This document shows positions 23,980 through 31,616 of a stretch of 64,000 bases of DNA, one piece after another. Source of the DNA: Roseibium porphyridii (lineage in GTDB: Bacteria; Pseudomonadota; Alphaproteobacteria; Rhizobiales; Stappiaceae); NCBI RefSeq assembly GCF_026191725.2, contig NZ_CP120863.1, positions 2,398,001 through 2,462,000 of the forward strand, given 5' to 3'. The position numbers and the translations under genes were made by a program. The notes under the pieces were generated by a model. The model ran no database searches, was not told the origin of the DNA, and saw only the letters and a list, made by a program, of their open reading frames with translations. The first letter of the stretch is position 1. Every line of letters starts with the position of its first letter.

Positions 23980-25185
23980 TTAAAGTCCCTGGCCCTGGGC
24001 CGTCAGTTTCGCCAGCCGCCGTTTTCCGTCCTCGACCGCATTGCGGATTTCTTCGGAGTTCTTGGTCGACATGTCGCGCATTTCCGTAATGATTTCACGG
24101 GACTGAACCTGGAAGTTCACAACCGAATCCACCAGCTTTTTGACCGAGGCGGCAGCTACGGTCGGGCCATAACCGGCTTTCAGGGCTTCCTTTTGAACCG
24201 CATCGCCAATTTCCGCCAGAGTCTCAAGGCTCTTGTTGATGCCGTCCTTCATGGCATTCAGCGTTTCGGTGGATTCATGCAGGCCTTGAAGACCGGTAAA
24301 GGAGGCGTTGAGAGCAGTCAGGACGGATTCGTTGGTCGAAAAGAAGCTGACCGACTGGGCATAAACGCGTTCCTTCGCGTTTGTGGTCTGCACCAATCGA
24401 GCCATGATGACTTCGGACGTATTGTAACCAATCGTCAGATTGTCGGAGAGATCCTTGGCAATCTGGTATCTCTTTTCTTCGTCCTGCATCTCGCGCAGTT
24501 TTTCATCACGCGTAAGTTCCAGCCAGGCTTTCTGAGCCGGGTCGTCACCGGTATAGGCCTCCACTTCGCTGGAAGACCCCTCAAGTGCGGATTTGGCGAC
24601 CGACAACTTTTCAGTTGCCATGTTGAGCAACTCAAGCGCCGTTACCTCTGCCTGCTTCAGTGCCCCGCGGAAATCGCGGTAGGCCTCCAGGATAACCTGT
24701 TCACGTTCGATCTGGTCTTTGGTTGCGCTGGCCACTTCCTTGTAGGTTCCGCGAATATCGGTGAACCGGTCTGAGATGGTGCCGCGGCGCATGTCGCGCC
24801 ATTTGTTGGAAAGATTTTCAGTGAAGGAAATCTTGCCGTCCGCAAGCTGGTCAACCAGTGTCTTGGCATCGTCGCGGATCGAGTTGAAGGCCTCGGTGAT
24901 TTCCTCATAACGCTCACCGATATCCATCTGCTGCACCTGGTTGCGGACCACCTCGTTGAAGTTGGAGGCCTGACCGAGGGTGCGGGAAATTATCAAGACC
25001 TTGTCGGGCGACAGGTCGGAGATCTGCTCAAGCAGTGCATTGATAGGCGCATCGCGTTCCGTTTCCGGTGAGATACCGATATCGCGCAACGTTGAAAGCG
25101 CGCGATCCAGATATTGAAGGGGGGAAAACCCGCCGGCCGGCGCCGCTGCATTTTCCGGAGTTTCAGGTGCTGCCGCGTCTGTCAT
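23980..25185 (-). CDS. Helical cytoplasmic protein, first gene of the unknown operon (possibly TelA-like)
   Basis: The 401-residue protein is almost wholly helical with an Ala/Pro-rich N-terminus and no signal peptide. The layout resembles the TelA/YaaN toxic-anion-resistance family: a central coiled-coil KWRDMRRGTISDRFTDIRGTY, a block of small residues in NESVLTALNASFTGLQGL, and a C-terminal long helix with EEIRNAVEDGKRR. I judge this as weak. It is first in the operon, with AGGAGG just before its ATG. A 13-base palindrome lies 58 bases upstream. Confidence 0.7.
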   Translation of the reverse strand: MTDAAAPETPENAAAPAGGFSPLQYLDRALSTLRDIGISPETERDAPINALLEQISDLSPDKVLIISRTLGQASNFNEVVRNQVQQMDIGERYEEITEAFNSIRDDAKTLVDQLADGKISFTENLSNKWRDMRRGTISDRFTDIRGTYKEVASATKDQIEREQVILEAYRDFRGALKQAEVTALELLNMATEKLSVAKSALEGSSSEVEAYTGDDPAQKAWLELTRDEKLREMQDEEKRYQIAKDLSDNLTIGYNTSEVIMARLVQTTNAKERVYAQSVSFFSTNESVLTALNASFTGLQGLHESTETLNAMKDGINKSLETLAEIGDAVQKEALKAGYGPTVAAASVKKLVDSVVNFQVQSREIITEMRDMSTKNSEEIRNAVEDGKRRLAKLTAQGQGL

Positions 25186-25523
25186 ATTTGACCTCCTCGA
25201 AGGACGGCGTCGATTTTTCTGGTCCAGCGCCGCTTCGTCCTGTTTACGTCGTAAAGGGGCATGTTAGGGCAGGCTTACGCCGCTCTGTCAACGGGTTGGC
25301 GGTGGAAACTGGCCAAGTTTGCTCGCCGGGCCAGACCCGTTTGATCCTTTCCATAGGCTGCTTTTGCGACAAGTATGTTTCGTGGATCAGAGTTCCTGCA
25401 TTTTCACGCTGTGCCGTTCTTGACCTTGTGCTCATGGCTTTGCCACAGAAGAATGCGGTAACAAGTGGTCAGGAAAGACTTTCGGTCTTAAACGGAACAG
25501 GTACGCGTTGGCATGGCAAGGTG
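25186..25523. other. Divergent intergenic region
   Basis: These 338 bases lie between the three-gene operon and the MscS-type channel. The plus-strand frame of the channel stays open through most of it, but nothing before the signal peptide at 25524 looks like protein. The only structured element I see is the palindrome at 25243-25255. Confidence 0.5.
25243..25255. promoter_or_regulatory. Candidate operator palindrome
   Basis: TTTACG-T-CGTAAA is a perfect palindrome in the divergent region, 58 bases upstream of the unknown three-gene operon and 269 bases upstream of the MscS gene. Its position suits an operator for the operon, but no regulator gene is nearby. Confidence 0.4.
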
Positions 25524-27944
25524 ATGAAACAGATAAAGACTATTGGTTTCTCGCTCCTGTTTGCCTTGCTTTTGGCACTGCAATTATCGGTCTTTTCCAG
25601 CTATGCCCAGGAAGCGGGCAGCGACCCGGTTCCTGCTGAACCTTCGGTGCTTGATCTCTTTGAGCGTGCCTCGAATGCGTTGGAGCAAGGTACGGTCTCG
25701 ACCGCAACACTTGAGCTCTTACGGCAACAGCTCGTCGAGGTGCGTGATAAAAACTCACGCATTGTCGAACATGGCAGCATCGACGCGCAAACACTTGCCG
25801 CCCAGTTGCGGGCTCTGGGATCACCTCCTTCGGATGGACAGGATGAAGCTGAGGAGATTGCCGAGAGGCGCAAGGAACTGACGAATGCGCTGGCCGAGGC
25901 CAATGCGCCGATCCGCGAAGCAAGGGAAATCACAAACCTTGCCAATGTTCTAATTCGCGAGGTCGACCGGCAAATCAGGTCGATGAAGATCGACAGCCTG
26001 TTGACCAATTATCCTTCGCCGCTTGTTCCGGCAACATGGACCAGCGGTTTCCAGGAAATCAACCAATTCTGGCGGCGGTTGCATCGCGACATTCAAGGGG
26101 AACTTGAACGCCCCAGCGTTTCGAAAGCACTTGGACAGACTGTACCGACGTCACTGGCACTCGTTGCCTTTGGAATATTCTTCCTTGTCGTTGGGCGCAT
26201 GCCTATCCATCGCTTCCTGTTGAAACTGAGCGTGCGTCAGGAACGTGGCGGGCGCGCGCTTGCGCTTGCGGTGGTCTACAATCTCAGTTTCCTGGTTTTG
26301 CCGGCAATCGGCGCCTTGTCGATCCTCCTCGTCATACCGGTCCTGGACATCTACCCCAACAGCGCTCGAATTGCGCTTACAGCAGCTCCGGTTGTGGCGC
26401 TTTTCATGATTATCGCCAATTGGCTGGGTCACACGCTGTTTGCGCCGGGGCAGACCCGTTGGCGCTTGTTGGAGCTTGAGGAACGCGAGGCAAAGCTGGG
26501 CTTGCGACTTTGCCAGGGGCTCGGAGCCTTCATGATGGTCGAGGTTGCACTGGAAACGCTGCAGCTTGACAATGCCTTTGGCGACAGCGCGATCTCGGTC
26601 TTGTCCGTGCCGCTCATTGTAACCGCTGCGATATTGTTATGGGCATTGGCGGGGATCCTCAGAAACAAGGGTGCGGAAGTTCCCGACGAGACTGAGGAGG
26701 CCGAGGAACCGGATGAAGACGAGGAAGCTGAAGAAGCTTCGGTTAAACCACAAGAATCCGGATTTCTGTTGTTCCTCTCCCTTTTGATGAAAGCGTCTGC
26801 TTTGCTGGCAGTCAGCGTGACCCTTGTGGGTTATGTGGAACTGGCAAGGGCTGCCATTATTCCCATGATCATGACGGTCGCCCAGTTGGGACTGGGCTTC
26901 ATGCTCTATCACCTTGCGCAGCTTTTGGTGAAAACTGCGACGGACCGGGATGACGCGGCCCCAACGCCCATTTTGGTGACCATCGGACTGATTGTTCCGC
27001 TGGTGGCGATCTTTACGCCGCTAATTGCGCTGACCTGGGGTGCCAGGGCAACGGATATCGCCGATGCCTGGCGATTGCTGATCGGAGGCGTTCAGTTCGG
27101 AGACATCCGTCTGTCACTGGATTCTCTGATCGTTCTCGGGGTTGTTTTCGCAATTGGCGTGTTGATCACACGCTGGTTGAAAAATCTGCTGAGGACATCG
27201 GTTCTGCCGCAAACGCGCATGGATGTCGGCGCGCAGACCGCGATCGTGACCGGGACCGGATATGTCGGTTTGACGCTCGCGATTCTGGTGGCGGTTTCGA
27301 CCGCGGGATTGAACCTCTCCAGCCTTGCCGTCGTGGCGGGTGCGCTCTCGGTTGGCATCGGGTTCGGTTTGCAAACCATTGTCTCGAATTTCGTCTCAGG
27401 CATCATTTTGCTGATAGAGCGGCCGATCAAGGAAGGCGACTGGATCGAGGTTTCTGGCCATATGGGCTACGTGCGCGACATCTCCGTTCGCTCAACCAGG
27501 ATAGAAACTTTTGATCGGCATGATGTCATCATTCCGAATTCGGATCTGATCGCCGGCACGGTCAAGAACATGACCTTGAGCAACAAGTCCGGCCGATTGA
27601 TGCTTCCAATCAGGGTTGCTTTCGGTAGCGACCTGGAGCGGGTGAAGGCCATTTTGATCGAAGCGGCCAGGGGACACTACACCGTTGCGCGCTATCCGGT
27701 GCCGTTTGTCCTCTTCATGGGAGTTGGCGAGAACGCATTGAACTTCGAACTGAGATGCTATCTGAAAGACGTCAACAACATACTGACGACGCAATCGGAT
27801 CTTTACTTCGCAATCTATAATGAACTCGGCAAATCAGGGATCGAAATTCCGATCCCGCAGCGCGATCTGCACATCAAGGATATCGACAAGGTGTTGAATG
27901 CCCTGGATGGAAAGGCAAAAACCGATCCATCCCCGGCATCCTGA
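25524..27944 (+). CDS. MscS family mechanosensitive channel with N-terminal DUF3772-like domain
   Basis: The protein has 806 residues. The start is set at the ATG at 25524 because a clean signal peptide follows (MKQIKTIGFSLLFALLLALQ, cleaved near YAQ). A periplasmic helical domain (about 30-190) is followed by roughly ten membrane segments. An acidic cytoplasmic insertion of Glu/Asp lies near 386-407. The MscS pore helix and beta domain come near 580-690 (GALSVGIGFGLQTIVSNFVSGIILL, then the beta-domain motif RSTRIETFDRHDVIIPNSDL), and the alpha/beta C-terminus ends near 790. It should open under membrane tension to release solutes. It is divergent from the unknown coiled-coil operon. Confidence 0.9.
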   Translation: MKQIKTIGFSLLFALLLALQLSVFSSYAQEAGSDPVPAEPSVLDLFERASNALEQGTVSTATLELLRQQLVEVRDKNSRIVEHGSIDAQTLAAQLRALGSPPSDGQDEAEEIAERRKELTNALAEANAPIREAREITNLANVLIREVDRQIRSMKIDSLLTNYPSPLVPATWTSGFQEINQFWRRLHRDIQGELERPSVSKALGQTVPTSLALVAFGIFFLVVGRMPIHRFLLKLSVRQERGGRALALAVVYNLSFLVLPAIGALSILLVIPVLDIYPNSARIALTAAPVVALFMIIANWLGHTLFAPGQTRWRLLELEEREAKLGLRLCQGLGAFMMVEVALETLQLDNAFGDSAISVLSVPLIVTAAILLWALAGILRNKGAEVPDETEEAEEPDEDEEAEEASVKPQESGFLLFLSLLMKASALLAVSVTLVGYVELARAAIIPMIMTVAQLGLGFMLYHLAQLLVKTATDRDDAAPTPILVTIGLIVPLVAIFTPLIALTWGARATDIADAWRLLIGGVQFGDIRLSLDSLIVLGVVFAIGVLITRWLKNLLRTSVLPQTRMDVGAQTAIVTGTGYVGLTLAILVAVSTAGLNLSSLAVVAGALSVGIGFGLQTIVSNFVSGIILLIERPIKEGDWIEVSGHMGYVRDISVRSTRIETFDRHDVIIPNSDLIAGTVKNMTLSNKSGRLMLPIRVAFGSDLERVKAILIEAARGHYTVARYPVPFVLFMGVGENALNFELRCYLKDVNNILTTQSDLYFAIYNELGKSGIEIPIPQRDLHIKDIDKVLNALDGKAKTDPSPAS

Positions 27945-27948
27945 TCGT

Positions 27949-28881
27949 CTAGACGAGTTCGGCCGCGATACGGGCCGCCAACCGGGCGTTGTTGCGCACA
28001 AGGGCAATATTGGTGTCGAGGCTGCGTCCATCAGTCAGGTCGAGTATCGCACCCAAAACGAATGGGGTGACGTCCTTCCCAGTTATATTCCGGGCCTCAG
28101 CCTGCCGGATAGCTTCGTCAATAAAGCCCGCCATCTCCGATCCGGGAATTTCATCTGTTTCCGGTACAGGATTGGCGATCAAGACACCGCCATGGTCTGG
28201 AAAGTTTTGCCGCATCTTCAGGAGTTGTCCGATGTCAGCGGCAGAGTTGAGCGTATAGGGCGCTTGAAGACCACTGGTTCTGGACCAGAATGCCGGCAAT
28301 TCCTCGGTGCCATAAGCAATAACCGGGACGCCCTTGGTCTCCAGCACTTCCAGCGTCTTTGGAATGTCCAGAAGAGCCTTTGCACCTGCTGAGACAACAC
28401 ATACGGGTGTGCGTCCAAGCTCATCGAGATCCGCCGACACGTCGAAGGTTGTTTCCGCGCCCTTGTGAACACCACCAATACCGCCGGTCGCGAATACTTT
28501 CAGACCGGCAACATGCGCTGCCATCATCGTCGCAGCAACGGTCGTCGCGCCATAGAGGCCGGTGCTGAGCGCAAATGTGAGATCTGCGCGCGAACACTTC
28601 ATCACGTCTTTGGCTTGCGCCAGGCGATCCAGGTCGCTGTCGGACAGGCCGATCATGATCTTGCCGTCCATCAGTGCGATGGTAGCCGGGACTGCGCCTT
28701 CGGCACGAATGTCGGCTTCGACCAACCGAGCCGTTTCGACATTTTTGGGAAAGGGCATCCCGTGCGTGATAATCGTGGATTCCAGAGCAACGATCGGTTT
28801 GTTGCTGGCAAGGGCATCCCGGACCTCCGCGCTGTAGACAAGCAGGTCTTTGACTGAGGTGTTAACGTCTGGGCGTGTCAC
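27949..28881 (-). CDS. psuG: Pseudouridine-5'-phosphate glycosidase
   Basis: The 310-residue protein has PsuG blocks VALESTIITHGMP (Glu34), ATGGIGGVHKG (131-141), DVSADLDEL and SAGAKALLD (Lys168, the expected Schiff-base lysine). It splits pseudouridine 5'-phosphate into uracil and ribose 5-phosphate. The start is GTG at 28881. It follows psuK on the same strand after 106 bases, so the two form the pseudouridine breakdown pathway. The gene ends 4 bases from the convergent MscS stop. Confidence 0.93.
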   Translation of the reverse strand: MTRPDVNTSVKDLLVYSAEVRDALASNKPIVALESTIITHGMPFPKNVETARLVEADIRAEGAVPATIALMDGKIMIGLSDSDLDRLAQAKDVMKCSRADLTFALSTGLYGATTVAATMMAAHVAGLKVFATGGIGGVHKGAETTFDVSADLDELGRTPVCVVSAGAKALLDIPKTLEVLETKGVPVIAYGTEELPAFWSRTSGLQAPYTLNSAADIGQLLKMRQNFPDHGGVLIANPVPETDEIPGSEMAGFIDEAIRQAEARNITGKDVTPFVLGAILDLTDGRSLDTNIALVRNNARLAARIAAELV

Positions 28882-28987
28882 GGAAGTGGCCTCTTGCTGT
28901 TTTCGCGGGCGCAGAGCCCTTTTTGTTGTTCGCCGCTCTTATAGGCCCGCACCGATTGCGCGCCAAGTGGGTGGTTTGTCCATTTGG

Positions 28988-29911
28988 TCAAAAATCTACC
29001 AGTGTTTCCCAGGAAAGCGATTCAGCCAACGCGCCAGTGCTTGCAAGGGTCAAGGTGGCTGCCTTCAGGCCAAACGTCACTGCCTCTTCAAGAGCATGTC
29101 CCTTGGAAATTGCGGCCAGGCTGGCGGCCGTCAGCGCATCGCCTGCGCCAGTTACATCGGTGACATCCGTTTTTGCCGGTGCAAGTCTGGTAATCAAACC
29201 CTTGTTTGAAACCGTAATGCTGGCAGGTCCGTCTGTCAGGACGAAGGATTTCAAACCGGCCTCAACGAGGGCGGAAGAAGTTTCATCCGGATCTGTCGAG
29301 ATTGGCAATCCGGTCAACGCAGCGGCTTCTCCACGATTGAGGAACAGACAATCAAGGCGAGAGAGCAGGGGGGTCAGTCGCTGGGACTTGGCATTCGAAA
29401 CCGCATTGGCCATCAGCATGCCCGTCTGGATTTGTGAGGCCAGCGACACAAGCATTTGAGTGGGCAGATTCGCGTCGAGAAACCAGATTGTCCGGTCGTC
29501 TGAAATTGCCGCCAGGCGATCAACGATGTCGGCGAAGAGATCGACCGGAGCTTCGGAGAGAATACGGTCATCAACACAGGCGGCCTTCAGCGAACCGTCC
29601 GGATCATGGAGTGCCAGATACTGCCCGGTTGAAAATCCCGATCTGTCGACGGTGAAGAGTTTGATCCCTTCGTCACTCAATTGCGCCTTGAGGAGTTGGG
29701 CGGGAGCGTCGTCGCCGACAGTTCCGATAAGCTTGGTCTGAACACCCAGTTTTGCAAGATTACGGGCGACATTGGTTGCCACTCCGCCGGGCTTTGCGTG
29801 AAAGCGGGCCGGGGTGGACGTTTCGGGCCGGATCGCTTCAGCTCCGTGCGCAATCGTATCGTAGTGAATTGCACCAAGTGCAATAACAGTGCTTTCGGAG
29901 GACGAGGACAC
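28988..29911 (-). CDS. psuK: Pseudouridine kinase (PfkB family)
   Basis: The 307-residue protein has the PfkB glycine pattern KPGGVATNVARNLAKLG (near 39-55), NRGEAAALTG and the catalytic GAGD (255-258). PfkB kinases phosphorylate sugars and nucleosides; next to psuG the substrate is most likely pseudouridine, giving the 5'-phosphate for PsuG. The start is GTG at 29911. The gene is divergent from recA. Confidence 0.88.
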   Translation of the reverse strand: MSSSSESTVIALGAIHYDTIAHGAEAIRPETSTPARFHAKPGGVATNVARNLAKLGVQTKLIGTVGDDAPAQLLKAQLSDEGIKLFTVDRSGFSTGQYLALHDPDGSLKAACVDDRILSEAPVDLFADIVDRLAAISDDRTIWFLDANLPTQMLVSLASQIQTGMLMANAVSNAKSQRLTPLLSRLDCLFLNRGEAAALTGLPISTDPDETSSALVEAGLKSFVLTDGPASITVSNKGLITRLAPAKTDVTDVTGAGDALTAASLAAISKGHALEEAVTFGLKAATLTLASTGALAESLSWETLVDF

Positions 29912-30227
29912 GCCGGATTACTTCTCCAGAGATCGGCCGGGATGGCGGGTGATGAGACACTGGACAAGCGGGCTAACAGATCGAACCTGATGCGGCAACT
30001 CCTGGCCGCAGGATCAATTGATTCTCCAGGCTCAAGGGCTCACAGCAGCGGGAACTGAAATAGTTACGTAGCGTTAGTTTTAAAGGCCGTCATGAGAACA
30101 TATTGGAAACAAACATGCATTTCTGTTTTAATACCAATCGGTTTCGCCGACTTGTCAAGTGAGAACAAAAAGTGTACAAAGCTCTCATTGAAACGGCACG
30201 TCCATCGTGGAATAAGGAGCGTGAACC
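29912..30227. other. psuK-recA divergent intergenic region
   Basis: These 316 bases hold the recA promoter and SOS box (30152-30180), the recA leader, and the psuK upstream region. The part from 29912 to 30060 shows no recognisable gene or strong structure. A second, weaker SOS-like match (GAAC-N7-AAAC) lies at 30096-30110. Confidence 0.6.
30152..30180 (+). promoter_or_regulatory. recA promoter with LexA (SOS) box
   Basis: A -35-like TTGTCA (30152-30157) and a -10-like TACAAA (30175-30180) are 17 bases apart. In the spacer sits GAAC-AAAAAGT-GTAC (30163-30177), which on the other strand reads GTAC-N7-GTTC, one base off the alphaproteobacterial LexA consensus GTTC-N7-GTTC. A repressor bound there would block RNA polymerase, as expected for recA. 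Confidence 0.7.
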
Positions 30228-31298
30228 ATGTCACAAAGTACACTTCGTCTCGTAGAAAGCAGCCAGATGGATAAGACAAAAGCGCTGGATGCAGCGCTGA
30301 GCCAGATCGAAAGAGCCTTTGGTAAAGGCTCCATCATGCGTATGGGTCAGAGGCAAGCTGTCGAGATACAGTCTGTCTCAACCGGGTCGCTCGGTTTGGA
30401 TATCGCGCTGGGTATTGGCGGGCTGCCGCGTGGACGTATCGTTGAGATCTATGGTCCGGAATCGTCCGGTAAGACCACGCTTGCACTTCACACAGTTGCC
30501 GAGGCCCAGAAGAACGGCGGCATTTGTGCCTTCGTTGATGCAGAGCACGCGCTGGATCCTGTTTATGCCCGCAAGCTCGGTGTCGATATCGACAACCTTT
30601 TGATCTCCCAGCCAGACGCTGGTGAGCAGGCGCTTGAGATCTGCGACACGCTTGTCCGTTCCGGGGCAATTGATGTTCTGGTCATCGACTCCGTTGCAGC
30701 TCTGACCCCCAAGGCAGAGCTGGAAGGGGAAATGGGTGACAGTCTTCCGGGCATGCAAGCGCGCCTGATGAGCCAGGCGCTTCGCAAGCTGACAGCATCG
30801 ATTTCCAAGTCGAACTGCATGGTTATCTTCATCAACCAGATCCGGATGAAGATCGGTGTCATGTTCGGCTCGCCCGAGACAACGACGGGCGGTAATGCAT
30901 TGAAATTCTATTCCTCGGTTCGTCTTGATATCCGTCGCATCGGCGCAATCAAGGATCGGGACGAGGTGGTCGGAAACCAGACGCGCGTCAAGGTGGTCAA
31001 GAACAAGCTTGCGCCTCCTTTCCGGCAGGTTGAGTTCGATATCGTCTATGGTGAAGGTGTTTCCAAAACCGGTGAACTGATCGACCTTGGTGTTAAAGGC
31101 AATATTGTCGAAAAGTCCGGGGCCTGGTTCTCCTATAACAGTCAGCGGCTTGGCCAGGGCCGTGAAAATGCCAAACAGTTTCTGAAGGATAATCCGGAGA
31201 TTGCTGACGAGATTGAATTGGCAATTCGCCAGAATGCGGGACTTATCGCAGAAGCAATCATCGACCCGGAAGGCGGTGCAGAAGAAGACGAGGATTGA
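30228..31298 (+). CDS. recA: Recombinase RecA
   Basis: The protein has 356 residues with Walker A GPESSGKT (76-83), the VFVD-like [14 protein letters not shown] strand, VIDSVAAL (Walker B), L1 [18 protein letters not shown] and L2 [22 protein letters not shown]. RecA drives homologous strand exchange and LexA self-cleavage. AAGGAG at 30214-30219 supports the ATG at 30228; a later Met14 has no ribosome binding site. The C-terminus is acidic (EGGAEEDED), as usual. A SOS-type promoter lies upstream and an intrinsic terminator downstream. Confidence 0.98.
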   Translation: MSQSTLRLVESSQMDKTKALDAALSQIERAFGKGSIMRMGQRQAVEIQSVSTGSLGLDIALGIGGLPRGRIVEIYGPESSGKTTLALHTVAEAQKNGGICAFVDAEHALDPVYARKLGVDIDNLLISQPDAGEQALEICDTLVRSGAIDVLVIDSVAALTPKAELEGEMGDSLPGMQARLMSQALRKLTASISKSNCMVIFINQIRMKIGVMFGSPETTTGGNALKFYSSVRLDIRRIGAIKDRDEVVGNQTRVKVVKNKLAPPFRQVEFDIVYGEGVSKTGELIDLGVKGNIVEKSGAWFSYNSQRLGQGRENAKQFLKDNPEIADEIELAIRQNAGLIAEAIIDPEGGAEEDED

Positions 31299-31616
31299 GT
31301 TTCCTTTCCTCTGCTCCCTGAAGCCTTTCGCAGTCGGGACTATGTCTGATAAGCAAAATGTGGAACCCCTCCTTGACGAACAAGGAGGGGTTTTGTTGTT
31401 TCGTCGTTGCATTTGCCTTCAGCACGGTCAGAAGATTTCCGGTCGCGACGTTCAAATCCGCCGGTTCTCAGAGCGTGCGTCCTCGCAACTGCTGGACAGG
31501 TTTGTAGGTCAAAGTTAAAAGGCTGTTCCGGCCGGTACCCCAATCTGGGGGCCTGCAATTTTTGAAAGCCAATTAACTGGCCCGCATCCCCGGGCTCAGA
31601 CCGATGTGAGACCCGT
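31299..31616. other. recA-alaS intergenic region
   Basis: These 318 bases hold the recA terminator (31366-31400) and the alaS promoter and leader. A short GC hairpin (CCCC-AATCT-GGGG near 31539-31551) followed by CTGCAATTTTT could attenuate alaS, but it is weak. There is no coding sequence. Confidence 0.5.
31366..31400 (+). terminator. recA intrinsic terminator
   Basis: CCCCTCCTTG (31366-31375) pairs with CAAGGAGGGG (31381-31390) around a 5-base loop, followed by TTTTGTTGTTT. It is a classic rho-independent terminator 68 bases after the recA stop. Confidence 0.95.

Noticed and set aside
23797..24774. A 325-residue plus-strand frame
   Set aside because: It is antisense to the unknown operon, whose minus-strand genes have proper ribosome sites and operon spacing. 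Coiled-coil genes with biased codons often open the opposite frame.
25068..25523. A longer N-terminus for the MscS channel
   Set aside because: The extra residues overlap the divergent gene and precede a clean signal peptide; no family match.
30378..31412. A 344-residue minus-strand frame across recA
   Set aside because: It is the reverse complement of recA, and it extends through the recA terminator.
31430..31480. A tRNA-like GTTCAAATCC stretch between recA and alaS
   Set aside because: No acceptor stem, D-arm or anticodon arm can be fitted around it.
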